NCBI RefSeq assembly: GCF_002027705.1
Contig: NZ_MBTG01000073.1
Span: 210,573-274,572 of the forward strand
DNA from: Paenibacillus ferrarius
GTDB lineage: Bacteria > Bacillota > Bacilli > Paenibacillales > NBRC-103111
DNA: 64,000 nucleotides
Direction of reading: 5' to 3'
Part shown: in pieces, positions 51,426 through 61,254 of the stretch
Layout of the letters: each line of letters begins with the position of its first letter
Position numbering within the stretch: position 1 is the stretch's first letter
Translations under genes and position numbers: made by a program
Notes under the pieces: generated by a model
Databases searched by the model: none
What the model saw: only the letters and a program-made list of their open reading frames with translations
What the model was told of the DNA's origin: nothing

Positions 51426-52310
51426 ATGGAGACGTGGATGAACATCATTTCCCCATTTGTTAGGATTGTGAAGATTATGAAAACTACCTCTCTTTCTGGA
51501 GAGTGGATCGATTATGATCATGTCTTTACTTATATCGAGCAGGGGGACGCGGACTTCTGGCTGAATGGGGTTAAATATCATGTAAGTGAAGGAGACGCTA
51601 TTTTGATGCCCCCTTTTACACCCCATATTATCCGAACGACATCGACCATTCCGATGATTCAATATATTTTTCATTTTGATCTTTTTTTTGACGAGGAAAG
51701 AAGCGAATGGAAGGACATCAACGTGACCAAAGAAAAGCATAAGAAAGTTTACGAGAAAGAAATGAAGCTGGCTTCCATTCAGCCTATATCCCGCTTGCGG
51801 CCAGCGGATCAAATAGATTTGAAGAAAAGGTTTCTATTGATGCACAAAATTTATCAGGATAAACATGAGGGTTACTTCCTGCATCTAAAATCTATATGTA
51901 TAGAGCTTTTGTACATGTTCTTAAAAAGCCAATCCAATGCCAAGCATCCTGAAGGCAGGCAAACCAAAGGATGGGCGCTCATTGAAAAATCCATTGATTT
52001 CATCAATGAGAAATACGGTGACCCTAATTTAAATAATGTTACCATTAGCGACCATGTTGGCATTTCGACAAACCATCTATCGTTTTTGTTCAAAGAACAG
52101 TTGGACGTATCCATTCATAAGTATGTAACACATGTAAGAATTGAACAAGCCAAGCAATTGATCGTTGAAGGTACAAGAAAGATGACGGTTATTGCAGAGG
52201 AAGTGGGGTTCTCGAGCATCCATCTGTTCAGCCGTTCTTTCAAAGCTAATGTTGGTATTACACCTAGTCAATTCCAAGCTACATATTCCCATCCAGGTAG
52301 AGAGGGATAA
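51426..52310 (+). CDS. AraC family transcriptional regulator, 294 aa
   Basis: A cupin sensor (QGDADFWLNGVKYHVSEGD, LMPPFTPHII) precedes two helix-turn-helix motifs (NNVTISDHVGISTNHLSFLF, MTVIAEEVGFSSIHLFSRSF). GGAGG precedes the ATG. It lies downstream of the amidohydrolase-Rieske pair and shares the upstream 19-base repeat with the other AraC gene's control region, so it may regulate the same pathway. Confidence 0.9.
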   Translation: METWMNIISPFVRIVKIMKTTSLSGEWIDYDHVFTYIEQGDADFWLNGVKYHVSEGDAILMPPFTPHIIRTTSTIPMIQYIFHFDLFFDEERSEWKDINVTKEKHKKVYEKEMKLASIQPISRLRPADQIDLKKRFLLMHKIYQDKHEGYFLHLKSICIELLYMFLKSQSNAKHPEGRQTKGWALIEKSIDFINEKYGDPNLNNVTISDHVGISTNHLSFLFKEQLDVSIHKYVTHVRIEQAKQLIVEGTRKMTVIAEEVGFSSIHLFSRSFKANVGITPSQFQATYSHPGREG

Positions 52311-52412
52311 TCCGAAGCAAGCCCCATGTCCACAGTAATTTACTTCAACCAGTAAGATTGTTTATCTTGCTTAAAATGTATTAATTAAATGGAACTGGAG
52401 ATGAATTAGTTT

Positions 52413-52610
52413 ATGAATCCAAGTGTACTTAAATGTTTTGCGTGTGGATATGGTGCTGAAACAGAACTAGATCAACCCTTTATACATGTACAAGTTGAGC
52501 CTAATGATTCTTACGCTCGTTTTACGATCAAGGAAAATTCACGCAAAGTAACAGTTGAACTTTATGGATGCCCCAAATGCGGAACCATTCAAATGAAAAA
52601 AATTGGATAA
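52413..52610 (+). CDS. Small zinc-ribbon protein, 65 aa
   Basis: Two CxxC knuckles (CFACGY at the start and CPKCGT near the end) form a likely four-cysteine zinc ribbon. The middle is beta-rich and acidic. No family name is recognised. It is monocistronic, closed by a strong terminator. Confidence 0.7.
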   Translation: MNPSVLKCFACGYGAETELDQPFIHVQVEPNDSYARFTIKENSRKVTVELYGCPKCGTIQMKKIG

Positions 52611-52620
52611 CATGCAAAAG

Positions 52621-52652
52621 GACCGTCAGGTTTTCCCTGACGGTTTTTTTGT
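52621..52652 (+). terminator. Terminator after the zinc-ribbon gene
   Basis: ACCGTCAGG, loop TTTTC, CCTGACGGT and seven T form an intrinsic terminator 12 bases after the stop. Confidence 0.9.
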
Positions 52653-52793
52653 GATGATTTCCAAGGAGCCCTCTAACGATGTTGTAACACATTAAAACTG
52701 TAGTTGGAAAATCGTAAAACTGTACATGTGTCAAAGGCAATGGCGTATTACAGTAGGAATGCAAGGAAAAACTCAGTAAAGGAGCTTAATCGC

Positions 52794-53828
52794 ATGTCGA
52801 AATTTAAGTTTTCAGTAGGTCCTTGGAATGTTCATGATGGTGCCGATACGTATGGACCTGCAGTAAGAACGACCATTTCTTTTGAGGACAAAATTAAGAA
52901 ATTTGCGGAAATGGGTTTCAGCGCGATTCAATTTCATGATGATGATGCTGTTCCTAATATCAATGAATTGACAGAAGAAGAAATAAAGGCTGAAGCCAGA
53001 AAAGTGAAGGAGATTTTGGATAAATATCATCTTGCAGCTGAATTTGTTGCTCCAAGGTTATGGATGGATCCGCACACGATTGACGGCGCTTACATGTCGA
53101 CATCGGAGAAAGACAGACAATTTGCAATGTGGAGATCTTATCGTTCGATCGATATCGCCAACGAATTAGGCTGCGACAAAATTGTACTGTGGTTAGCTAG
53201 GGAAGGGACGCTTTGCGCGGAAAGCAAAAGTCCGGTAGAGGCAACCAAACAACTGGTGGATGCCATTAACAAGATGCTCCAATATGACAGCAAGATCAAA
53301 ATTCTGATCGAACCCAAACCGAACGAACCGATTGATAGAAGCATTTGCGGAACCATGGGCCACGTACTTGCTGTATCTGCCGCTACAATCGATCCTTCCA
53401 GAGTCGGTGGTTTATTGGAGTCGGCACATGCTGTCTTGGCTGGCCTTGATCCTTCTCATGAAATTGGATTTGCGCTGGCGATGAACAAATTATGGAGCGT
53501 CCATCTAAACGATCAAAATGGACTCAAATTTGACCAGGATAAGAGCTTCGGCGTAGAGAATCTTCGTCAGGCTTTTAATCAAATTAAAGTATTGGTCGAA
53601 AATAATTACGGCGCTAACGGGGAATACGTTGGGTTGGATGTTAAAGCGATGCGATCTACGATCGATAAGGATAGCTACAAACATTTGGAAAACAGTCTGA
53701 ATATTGTGAAAGCTTTGGAAGAAAAGGTTAATAAGTTCGATTACGATTATCAGAAACAATGCGTCGAAAGAAGAGACTTCGAAGGATTGGAAATGTATGT
53801 CATGAAGCTTCTGATGGGAATCGAATAG
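52794..53828 (+). CDS. Xylose isomerase-like TIM-barrel protein, 344 aa
   Basis: ATG at 52794 follows AAAGGAG, 10 bases away. The sequence carries sugar-isomerase motifs: SVGPWNVHDGADTYGPAVR, FHDDDAVPN, ILIEPKPNEP (metal-ligand Glu), SVHLNDQNGLKFDQDKSFG and a C-terminal metal site. It should interconvert an aldose and a ketose. It precedes a transporter and oxidoreductase locus and may process the imported sugar. Confidence 0.82.
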   Translation: MSKFKFSVGPWNVHDGADTYGPAVRTTISFEDKIKKFAEMGFSAIQFHDDDAVPNINELTEEEIKAEARKVKEILDKYHLAAEFVAPRLWMDPHTIDGAYMSTSEKDRQFAMWRSYRSIDIANELGCDKIVLWLAREGTLCAESKSPVEATKQLVDAINKMLQYDSKIKILIEPKPNEPIDRSICGTMGHVLAVSAATIDPSRVGGLLESAHAVLAGLDPSHEIGFALAMNKLWSVHLNDQNGLKFDQDKSFGVENLRQAFNQIKVLVENNYGANGEYVGLDVKAMRSTIDKDSYKHLENSLNIVKALEEKVNKFDYDYQKQCVERRDFEGLEMYVMKLLMGIE

Positions 53829-53832
53829 TTCA

Positions 53833-54768
53833 TCATTCTCCACTTTGGTACTTGTTGAGAATTTCAAGACTTTCACTATCGTTATAGAATTTTTGAATGC
53901 TTTTTAGATTCGTATGCGTAGATTGTGAATTCGTTGGATCCTTCTGATTCAGGAATTGGCTGGGTGTGCAGCCGAATTGTTTCATGAACATCTTGTTGAG
54001 ATAACGCGCATCTGAAAAGCCGCTTTCCAAGCAGATATCGATTAGTTTTTTATCGGTTTGAGTAATGAGCTTTTTTGCTTTTTCAAAGCGTACTTGATTT
54101 AAATAGTCTTGAAAAGTCGTATTGAGATTTTCTTTGAAAAAATGGGAGAGGTAGGGGAGAGAGAGACTTTCCCGTTCAGCTATGCTTGAAAGAAGAAGCT
54201 TGCTTGAAAAGTTGTCCTCAATGTAACTCAGGATTCGGTTCATGCGATGAAAACGGTTCGTATTCTTGATCCGCTCTTCGTCACTGATTATATGATATGG
54301 CGCGAATTTCAATAGGTGGTAGAAAAGACGGTTCAACGAGCTTAAGCACATCAACTCATATCCGAAATCTTGATTTAAGTAAGAGATTGTAATCTCAAGC
54401 AAGATGGAGGTCAGAAGCTGATGTTCTTCCTCTGATAGAAGAGCCGAAACGAATACGGAATCGAATGCGATATTGGTCATGGAAGGAAAGTAACTTTGAC
54501 AAAATTTATTGGAAATTTGAATGGATAAAATTAAAGCGTTTCCATCATGAGCATGAAGCTCATGGGGTTGAATGGGGTTAAATAAGATAATGGAATTTTG
54601 GGGGATCTGATACATTTCTTTTTTGGAGTACACGGTCAAATTGCCTTTCAATAGCAAACAGATTTCAAAATCATTGTGCAAGTGAGAATTGCGATAAGAT
54701 AAACTCACGAGAAACGGATTTAAGTATTTTATTCTTGGGTGTGCAATGATCTCGAATTCATTATCCAT
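53833..54768 (-). CDS. AraC family regulator of the sugar locus, 311 aa
   Basis: An N-terminal cupin-like part (NSIILFNPIQPHELHAHDG) precedes the paired helix-turn-helix (SIAERESLSLPYLSHFFKEN, LIDICLESGFSDARYLNKMFM), with FGCTPSQFL at the end. It is convergent with the isomerase gene and divergent from the dehydrogenase-transporter operon, so it probably activates that operon in response to the sugar. Confidence 0.9.
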   Translation of the reverse strand: MDNEFEIIAHPRIKYLNPFLVSLSYRNSHLHNDFEICLLLKGNLTVYSKKEMYQIPQNSIILFNPIQPHELHAHDGNALILSIQISNKFCQSYFPSMTNIAFDSVFVSALLSEEEHQLLTSILLEITISYLNQDFGYELMCLSSLNRLFYHLLKFAPYHIISDEERIKNTNRFHRMNRILSYIEDNFSSKLLLSSIAERESLSLPYLSHFFKENLNTTFQDYLNQVRFEKAKKLITQTDKKLIDICLESGFSDARYLNKMFMKQFGCTPSQFLNQKDPTNSQSTHTNLKSIQKFYNDSESLEILNKYQSGE

Positions 54769-54974
54769 GTTTAACCATCCATTCTTGTTAGAAATGACAT
54801 GTACAAGAGCACTTAAGATTTATGAGTAAGTTTAGCATAGACGATGTACCGAAAGTCAAGCTTGTAGAGGATGAGACTAATTACGTTGATTTTGATAAAA
54901 AATCAGAGTTCTCGTTAAATACTCTTGTTGAGCGATTAGCTATAATTAAAAAAAAGAATAAGGGAGTGCTTTGG

Positions 54975-55982
54975 GTGAAAAATAAGAGAGTAGTTTTCAG
55001 TAGTCCTTGGAAGGTCGAATTGCTGGAGGAAGATTTCAATTCGCAGATTCTGCGAGAAGATGAAATCGTAGTAAAAAAGCTGTATACCCTAATCAGTCCT
55101 GGAACGGAATTAGCCTGTTTATCTGGCAATGAATCCTGGTTCTCAATGCCTGGCACTCCCGGATATGCGGCAGTTAGTGAGATTGTTGATGTCGGTGATG
55201 ATGAGCATTCGTTCCGAAAAGGGGATATTGTCTTTCATTACGGCGATCATTCGAAGTATCAGAAAGTTTCGGTGCGAGGGAATGTCCTGAAAGTTCCAGA
55301 AACGATGAATCTCCGATGGGTCCCGTTTACTCGGATGGCAACTGTGGCGGCTACTTCGATTCGTGTGTCCAATATCGAATTTGGAGACGATGTGGGTGTT
55401 ACTGGGCTCGGATTAATCGGTAATATGGCTGCGCAATTGGCTCAGTTGCAAGGAGCAAACGTTATTGGCATCGATTTATCCGGCAAGAGGCTCGAGATTG
55501 CTGAGCGTTGCGGAGTATTCGATCTCCATAACGGTGATGTGTCCAGCGCCAAAGTACATGTACTGGAAAAGACGAACGGAGCGGGCGTATCTACACATAT
55601 CGAAGCGACAGGCATTCCCCAAGTAGGGGTGGGCAGCCTAGAGTGGATTGCGAAATTGGGGGAGATTGTTTTCCTTGGAAGTCCACGTGGGGAGTTCAAT
55701 GGTGATATTACGGATGTTTTGAATTATTGCCATCTTTACAATCGAGGATGTATTACCTTTAAGGGTGCCCACGAATGGCGTTTTCCTATTGAACCAAATG
55801 AGTTCGTCAAACACTCTTTAGTGCGAAACTCGAACATCGTATTCGATTTGATGAATCGAATTAAGCTTCAGGTTGAGCCGCTTATCAGTCACGTGCTGGC
55901 ACCGGAACAAGCGGCATTAGCTTATGAGGGGCTACGGAATTACAAGGATGAGTATTTCGGAGTCCTGTTCGACTGGTCATAA
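54975..55982 (+). CDS. Zinc-type alcohol/sugar dehydrogenase, 335 aa
   Basis: The GTG start at 54975 is chosen because GGGAG lies 8 bases upstream and the family begins at KNKRVVFSSPWKVEL; an ATG at 54822 adds 51 residues that look unlike the family and has no ribosome binding site. A GroES-like part (ISPGTELACLSG, TPGYAAVSEIV) is followed by a Rossmann fold with GVTGLGLIGNMAAQLAQ. The usual catalytic-zinc Cys and His are partly altered, so it may be a medium-chain reductase without zinc catalysis. It heads the sugar operon. Confidence 0.82.
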   Translation: MKNKRVVFSSPWKVELLEEDFNSQILREDEIVVKKLYTLISPGTELACLSGNESWFSMPGTPGYAAVSEIVDVGDDEHSFRKGDIVFHYGDHSKYQKVSVRGNVLKVPETMNLRWVPFTRMATVAATSIRVSNIEFGDDVGVTGLGLIGNMAAQLAQLQGANVIGIDLSGKRLEIAERCGVFDLHNGDVSSAKVHVLEKTNGAGVSTHIEATGIPQVGVGSLEWIAKLGEIVFLGSPRGEFNGDITDVLNYCHLYNRGCITFKGAHEWRFPIEPNEFVKHSLVRNSNIVFDLMNRIKLQVEPLISHVLAPEQAALAYEGLRNYKDEYFGVLFDWS

Positions 55983-56064
55983 TGAAACCGCATACAGGAT
56001 AGTTCTGGTTCAGTATAAAGCTAGATTAAGGAAACATAGTATTGCATACCAAGGAGGAGCCTCA

Positions 56065-57399
56065 ATGGGAAATAAAAGAAAAGTATCCTACGCTGTTGTG
56101 TCCATCATGCTTGTGGTCTTGCTAGTGCTGTCTGGTTGCAGCAGCGATACGAAAGATGTTGGCAAGTCAGCTAATGCCGATAAGAATTCATCAAAGTTAA
56201 AACTAACGTTCGGACACTTTTGGGTCGATGATACGGCGAGCAACAAATTGTTCCGGCAAACCCTTGCGGATTTCCGTAAGGAAAATCCCAATATCGAAGT
56301 GGAAGAACAAGCCATTCCTCATGATCCGTATCGCGTCAAGATGACGACGCTGGGGGCATCCGGCGAGCTTCCGGATTTATTCGTCGCCAATGGTTCAATG
56401 TTGATCGATTATATTCCTAAAGGATTGGTAGGGACTTTCAACGATAATTTGGAAGCGGATTCAAACTGGAAGAACGGATTTCTGCCAAACAGCTTTGACG
56501 AATTTACAGAGGGAAGCAAAATCTATGGTGTGCCAACAGCGATGTTCACCGTCCATCTGATCTATTACAACAAAGACATTTTTGACAAAGTAGGAATAAA
56601 GTCTTTTCCTAAGACATGGGACGAATACTTGGCCGCAATTGAAACACTGAAGCAAAATAAATATATTCCGATCGCCATGGGGAATAAATCGAATGTTCCC
56701 GTCGGCTCTACCTTATTCGGCACTTTGGCTGATCGTATTACCGGAACCGATTGGTTCAAAGCGCAGAAAGAGGGCAAGGCTAAATTCACAGATCCAGAAT
56801 TTATTCAGGCGCTTACCGTCCTAGATGACCTCAACAAGAAAGGTGCATTCAATCCGGATATTAACAGCATCGACCAGGATCAAGCACATACGCTTTATTA
56901 CAATAAACAAGCGGCAATGATCGTGGATGGCGCTTGGGCCGTTGGATCGCTTTCTGAACAAGCCCCGGAAGATGTGAAGAAGTCAACGGTTTTAGCCGTA
57001 TTGCCTCAAATTCCGGGGGGCAAAGGATCTCCTAATGCAGTAGCTGGTGGCTCAGGCTGGTCATTCGCCTACAATGCTAAATTGGACGGAGCCAAAAAGG
57101 AAGCGGCAATGAAGTTGATCAAAAAGCTTTCGGATGAATCACACGGCAAACAACAAGTCGAGATCAACGACCAGCCTGCTGTGAAAGTTTCCAATTATGA
57201 TAAAAGCAAGTTGTCTCCTCTCGGCCAGCAATACAGAGAGTTTATAAGTGACAAGACGTTCACGCCAATTTATGACATTCAATTAGCTCCCGCTCTAGTA
57301 GAAGCGATCTACAAGGGAATTCAGGATCTACTGGCTGGGGCCGTGAAACCGGAAGTTTTGGCCAAGAAGATTCAAACGGTTCGCGACTCAATGAAATAA
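56065..57399 (+). CDS. Extracellular solute-binding lipoprotein (sugar ABC importer), 444 aa
   Basis: ATG at 56065 follows AAGGAGGAG. A lipoprotein signal with lipobox LSGC gives a membrane-anchored binding protein. Family 1 features: LTFGHFWVDD, ASGELPDLFVANG, YGVPTAMFTVHLIYYNKDIF, and a late ggSGWSFAYNAK segment. It captures a sugar or oligosaccharide for the two permeases that follow. No ATPase gene is present, so a shared MsmX-type ATPase is probably used. Confidence 0.92.
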   Translation: MGNKRKVSYAVVSIMLVVLLVLSGCSSDTKDVGKSANADKNSSKLKLTFGHFWVDDTASNKLFRQTLADFRKENPNIEVEEQAIPHDPYRVKMTTLGASGELPDLFVANGSMLIDYIPKGLVGTFNDNLEADSNWKNGFLPNSFDEFTEGSKIYGVPTAMFTVHLIYYNKDIFDKVGIKSFPKTWDEYLAAIETLKQNKYIPIAMGNKSNVPVGSTLFGTLADRITGTDWFKAQKEGKAKFTDPEFIQALTVLDDLNKKGAFNPDINSIDQDQAHTLYYNKQAAMIVDGAWAVGSLSEQAPEDVKKSTVLAVLPQIPGGKGSPNAVAGGSGWSFAYNAKLDGAKKEAAMKLIKKLSDESHGKQQVEINDQPAVKVSNYDKSKLSPLGQQYREFISDKTFTPIYDIQLAPALVEAIYKGIQDLLAGAVKPEVLAKKIQTVRDSMK

Positions 57400-57415
57400 C
57401 AACAGGGAGGTTTCC

Positions 57416-58294
57416 ATGCTGAATAAAGCATTTCGATTGAATGCAGGACCGGTTTTGCGCTATATGGTTCCTATTTTGATCGTATATATCTTCATTGTCA
57501 TTGTTCCTTTGGTGATTTCCTTATACTACAGCGTAATGAACTTTAACAATACGAAATTTGTCGGTTTGGAAAACTATGTTCATTTAGCGAAAGACCATGA
57601 TTTTTGGTTATCCTATCGAAATAATATGGTCATCGTATTGTTTTGTGTACTGGGTCAGGTTGGCATTGCCTTTTTCTTATCGGCCTTGTTAAACTCCAAG
57701 TTTTTACTGATGCGGAATATACACCGAATTGCGATTTTTTTGCCGGTCGTATTGGCGCCAGTCGTGACTGGTTATATATGGTCATTGATTTATAACTATC
57801 GCTTTGGGTTGTTGAACTGGCTGCTGAAATTAGTGGGCTACGCTCCCGTGACTTGGCTTGATAAACCGAATATTGTGCTGTACGCCGTGTCCGTGCCGTT
57901 AATCTGGCAATTTATCGGTCTTTACATGATTATCTTTTTGGCTGGCATGCAAAATATTTCCAAGGATATCTTTGAATCTGCCGAAATCGATGGCGCCAAC
58001 TGGCTGCAAAGGACGTTCCTTATTACACTTCCACTTATGAAAAATACGATACGGGTAGCTCTCATATTTTGCGTCTCTGGGACGATGAAAGTATTTGATC
58101 ACATTTATGTGATGACCGGCGGTGGACCTGGCACAAGCTCAATGGTTATGGCGCAATACGCTTATAATAATGCTTTCACTATGGCCAAAATAAACTATGG
58201 CAACGCGATTTCAATTGGCATGCTGATCCTTAGTGGCTGTACGCTGCTTGTAATGTTCAAACTGATGGACGGTGGTAAGAAACATGCTGACTAA
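57416..58294 (+). CDS. Sugar ABC transporter permease (MalF/LacF type), 292 aa
   Basis: Six membrane segments and the EAA loop (FESAEIDGANWLQRTFLITLPLM) are seen. GGGAGG precedes the ATG. It pairs with the next permease, overlapping its start by 11 bases, to form the sugar channel. Confidence 0.93.
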   Translation: MLNKAFRLNAGPVLRYMVPILIVYIFIVIVPLVISLYYSVMNFNNTKFVGLENYVHLAKDHDFWLSYRNNMVIVLFCVLGQVGIAFFLSALLNSKFLLMRNIHRIAIFLPVVLAPVVTGYIWSLIYNYRFGLLNWLLKLVGYAPVTWLDKPNIVLYAVSVPLIWQFIGLYMIIFLAGMQNISKDIFESAEIDGANWLQRTFLITLPLMKNTIRVALIFCVSGTMKVFDHIYVMTGGGPGTSSMVMAQYAYNNAFTMAKINYGNAISIGMLILSGCTLLVMFKLMDGGKKHAD

Positions 58295-59126
58295 GACAAA
58301 TCCGCTGGTAAATGTACTGAAGATCCTTATGAATATGACTGTGATCTTATTTTCCCTTACAGCACTATTTCCTATCGTATGGATGCTGTATACGTCCTTA
58401 AAAACAAATCAAGAATTCAGTCTGAGCATTTTGTCTTTGCCGCACCATCCTTCCCTGCAAAATTACATTAATTCGTTTCGGATCGGAAAAATGAATTACG
58501 CCTTATTCAGTAGTTTCTTCAATACGGTAATCACAGTTCCGATCATCGTTATCGTTTCTTTTATAATGGGTTACTTCTTTGCCCGATTCCGGTTTCCAGG
58601 GAAAAAACTTTTATATGTCATCTTCCTGTCAGGAATGACAATTCCGCTCCATTCGCTTTTGGTCCCATTATTCGTACAATTCAAATGGATCGGGATGTTG
58701 GATAACCGGTTCACGTTGATCCTTCCTTATATTTGTTTTAATTTGCCGATAGCCATATTTTTGTACGATAGTTTCATTCAAGATATAAGTTCAGAGATTG
58801 AAGAGGCGGCTTATATGGACGGCAGTTCGTTCGATCATACCTTATTCAAAGTGATTTTTCCGATCTGTCTTCCTATTACGTCCACCATCACCATATTAAG
58901 TGTTTTGTCCACTTGGAACGAGTTTTCGTTTGCACTTGTTTTGAATAAGACCAATATTTATTTCACGCTGCCAATTTGGTTAACTTTCTTCAACAACCAA
59001 TTCACGACAGACTATACGGGGAAAATCACAGGACTTGTGATGGTGTCGCTGCCCACGATCTTACTGTACTTATTTTACAGTAATAAGATTATGACTGGTA
59101 TGACAAGCGGAGCCGTAAAAGGCTGA
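58284..59126 (+). CDS. Sugar ABC transporter permease (MalG/LacG type), 280 aa
   Basis: ATG at 58284 is preceded by GGTGG; a GTG at 58272 is possible. The EAA loop IEEAAYMDGSSFDHTLFKVIFP and six membrane segments define the MalG-type partner. It completes the importer, again without an ATPase. Confidence 0.93.
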   Translation: MLTKTNPLVNVLKILMNMTVILFSLTALFPIVWMLYTSLKTNQEFSLSILSLPHHPSLQNYINSFRIGKMNYALFSSFFNTVITVPIIVIVSFIMGYFFARFRFPGKKLLYVIFLSGMTIPLHSLLVPLFVQFKWIGMLDNRFTLILPYICFNLPIAIFLYDSFIQDISSEIEEAAYMDGSSFDHTLFKVIFPICLPITSTITILSVLSTWNEFSFALVLNKTNIYFTLPIWLTFFNNQFTTDYTGKITGLVMVSLPTILLYLFYSNKIMTGMTSGAVKG

Positions 59127-59172
59127 AGTGATTCGGAACGTGGATCATTGATAAGAGAGAGGAGCTATACCA

Positions 59173-60333
59173 TTGCTTAAACCTAAAGTGAGAATCGGGA
59201 TGATCGGTTATAAATTTATGGGAAAAGCGCACAGCCATGCTTATCGTGATTTGCCATTCTATTTTGACCCGGAAGCGGAGCCGGTCATGCAGGCAATTGC
59301 CGGACGCGATCGTGAAGGCGTCGAAACGGCGGCAAACAAAATGGGCTGGGCCTCCTTCGAAACGGATTGGAGGAAGCTGCTGGAACGCAAGGATATCGAT
59401 CTCATCGATATCGGAGCACCTAACAACATGCATGTTGAGATTGCTATAGCAGCTGCTGAGGCAGGCAAACACATTTTATGCGAGAAGCCGCTGGCCATGA
59501 ATGTGGAAGAAGCGCGCAGAATGCGTGATGCCGTGAAGAAAGCGGGCGTCGTGCATATGATTTGCCACAATTACCGTTTTGTCCCTGCGATTCGTTATGC
59601 TAAGCAATTAATCGATCAAGGCAAACTGGGACACATCTATCATATCCGAACGAATTACTTGCAGGATTGGATTATGGACCCCGCGTTTCCGCTTGTCTGG
59701 CGGTTGCGGAAAGAAGCTTGCGGATCAGGGACACATGGCGATCTCATGGCACATTCCATTGATTTGGCCCGGTATCTTGTCGGAGAAATTTCCGAAGTTT
59801 CGGGTATGATGGAAACGTTCATCAAGCAGCGGCCGCTAGGCGAAATGAGTGGCGGATTGCTTGCCAAGACGGAGAGCGATCTTATGGGCACTGTAGACGT
59901 AGATGATGCAGTCGCTTTCATGGCGAAATTTGAGAACGGTGCTGTCGGCGTATTCGAAGCAACGCGATTCGGTAAAGGAAACCGCAACAGCAACCGTTTT
60001 GAAATCAATGGTTCGAAGGGTTCAATCCGTTGGGACGTGCAGCAAATGAATGAATTAGAACTGTACCTTGAAGAAGATCCGCAAGGCATTCAGGGATTTC
60101 GTAAAATTTCATGTACAGAAACCGTTCACCCATACAGCGAGGCTTATTGGCCGGCAGGTCATATTATCGGATACGAGCATACGTTTATTAATCTCGCTCA
60201 TGAATTGATGCGAGGTGTCGCTCATGGAGAGAGTCCGTCGCCCAACTTTGATGACGGGTATCGCAATCAACTCGTTCTGCAAGCGGTATCCGATTCGGCA
60301 GTATTAAAAAAATGGGTTTCAATCAGTGAATAA
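59173..60333 (+). CDS. Gfo/Idh/MocA family oxidoreductase, 386 aa
   Basis: The TTG start has GAGAGGAG about 8 bases upstream. The nucleotide-binding start is IGMIGYKFMGKAHSHAY, with HILCEKPLAMNVEEA as the EKP catalytic-lysine motif and a later GTHGDLMAHSIDLARYL. Such enzymes oxidise or reduce sugars, inositols or sugar acids with NAD(P). Its place between the importer and two TIM-barrel isomerases suggests an inositol or uncommon-sugar pathway. Confidence 0.92.
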   Translation: MLKPKVRIGMIGYKFMGKAHSHAYRDLPFYFDPEAEPVMQAIAGRDREGVETAANKMGWASFETDWRKLLERKDIDLIDIGAPNNMHVEIAIAAAEAGKHILCEKPLAMNVEEARRMRDAVKKAGVVHMICHNYRFVPAIRYAKQLIDQGKLGHIYHIRTNYLQDWIMDPAFPLVWRLRKEACGSGTHGDLMAHSIDLARYLVGEISEVSGMMETFIKQRPLGEMSGGLLAKTESDLMGTVDVDDAVAFMAKFENGAVGVFEATRFGKGNRNSNRFEINGSKGSIRWDVQQMNELELYLEEDPQGIQGFRKISCTETVHPYSEAYWPAGHIIGYEHTFINLAHELMRGVAHGESPSPNFDDGYRNQLVLQAVSDSAVLKKWVSISE

Positions 60334-60355
60334 TAGAAAGAGGAGAGGAACAACG

Positions 60356-61210
60356 ATGAGTGAATTCAAGGGGAAAATAGCTGTCCATGCCATTACTTGG
60401 GGGCACGATTATTTGCTTGGTTTCGAGGAGGCAGCCAAACTCGGCTACAAAGCGATTGAGCCTTGGCCGGCCTTCGTCGAAGAGTTCGAGAACAGGGAGA
60501 ACGAGTTGATTGAGATTCTCGAGCAATATGGCCTAACGATGACCGGTGTCTATGGAGGAGCTGCGGGAGGACCCGGCAGACGTTTCCTAGATCCGGATAT
60601 GAGACAAAGTATTATAGACTATAATGCCAAACTTGCCCGAATCCTGAGTAAAACAGGCGCTTCTCATATCGTCTTTGGACCTGGAGGACCGCGGAAAGGT
60701 CCAACGGACCGCGATCAATTGAAGCAGGCTGCCATCACAATCAATGAAGCTGCGAAGAGAACATTAGAGTTTGGCGTCAAAGCGTGCGTCCATCCGCATC
60801 TCTGGACGGAATTACAGGAACAAGACGAACTGGAATACTTGATGGAACTGTTGGACAAAGAAGTTTATTTTGCTCCTGATACGGCTCATTTAAGCGGAGC
60901 CAATATGGATGTGCCCGCAATCATCCGAAAGTATAAAGAGAAGGTCGCGTATATTCACTTGAAAGATTTGACCTCGAAGGAAGCGCGTGTCGAAGATTTC
61001 CCCATGCTGCTTGGGAATGAAGCGTTGCCCGTTTTCTGTGAATTGGGACTCGGCACCGTTGACTTCAAGCCGATCCTCGAAGCCATTAATGAGATAGGCT
61101 ACGATGGCTGGATGACAGTCGAAATTGATCAATCGACCAGTACACCCTACAACAGTATTGCCATCTGCAGAGACTTTGTTGAGAAACAATTAGGCATCCC
61201 CGTTCGCTGA
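60356..61210 (+). CDS. Sugar phosphate isomerase/epimerase (AP endonuclease 2 family), 284 aa
   Basis: ATG at 60356 follows AGAGGAGAGG. The TIM barrel shows KACVHPHLWTELQEQDE, YFAPDTAHLSGANMD, VAYIHLKDL and WMTVEIDQS metal and substrate motifs, similar to IolE/IolH-like enzymes. It probably epimerises or dehydrates the oxidised sugar made by the preceding oxidoreductase. Confidence 0.88.
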   Translation: MSEFKGKIAVHAITWGHDYLLGFEEAAKLGYKAIEPWPAFVEEFENRENELIEILEQYGLTMTGVYGGAAGGPGRRFLDPDMRQSIIDYNAKLARILSKTGASHIVFGPGGPRKGPTDRDQLKQAAITINEAAKRTLEFGVKACVHPHLWTELQEQDELEYLMELLDKEVYFAPDTAHLSGANMDVPAIIRKYKEKVAYIHLKDLTSKEARVEDFPMLLGNEALPVFCELGLGTVDFKPILEAINEIGYDGWMTVEIDQSTSTPYNSIAICRDFVEKQLGIPVR

Positions 61211-61254
61211 TTATTTGGGGGAGTTTACATCAATGAAAGGTGGTTAGTGAGGCA

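Noticed and set aside
54822..54974. 51-codon N-terminal extension of the dehydrogenase
   Set aside because: There is no ribosome site before the ATG, the family normally starts at the KNKRVVF segment, and GTG at 54975 has a proper GGGAG.
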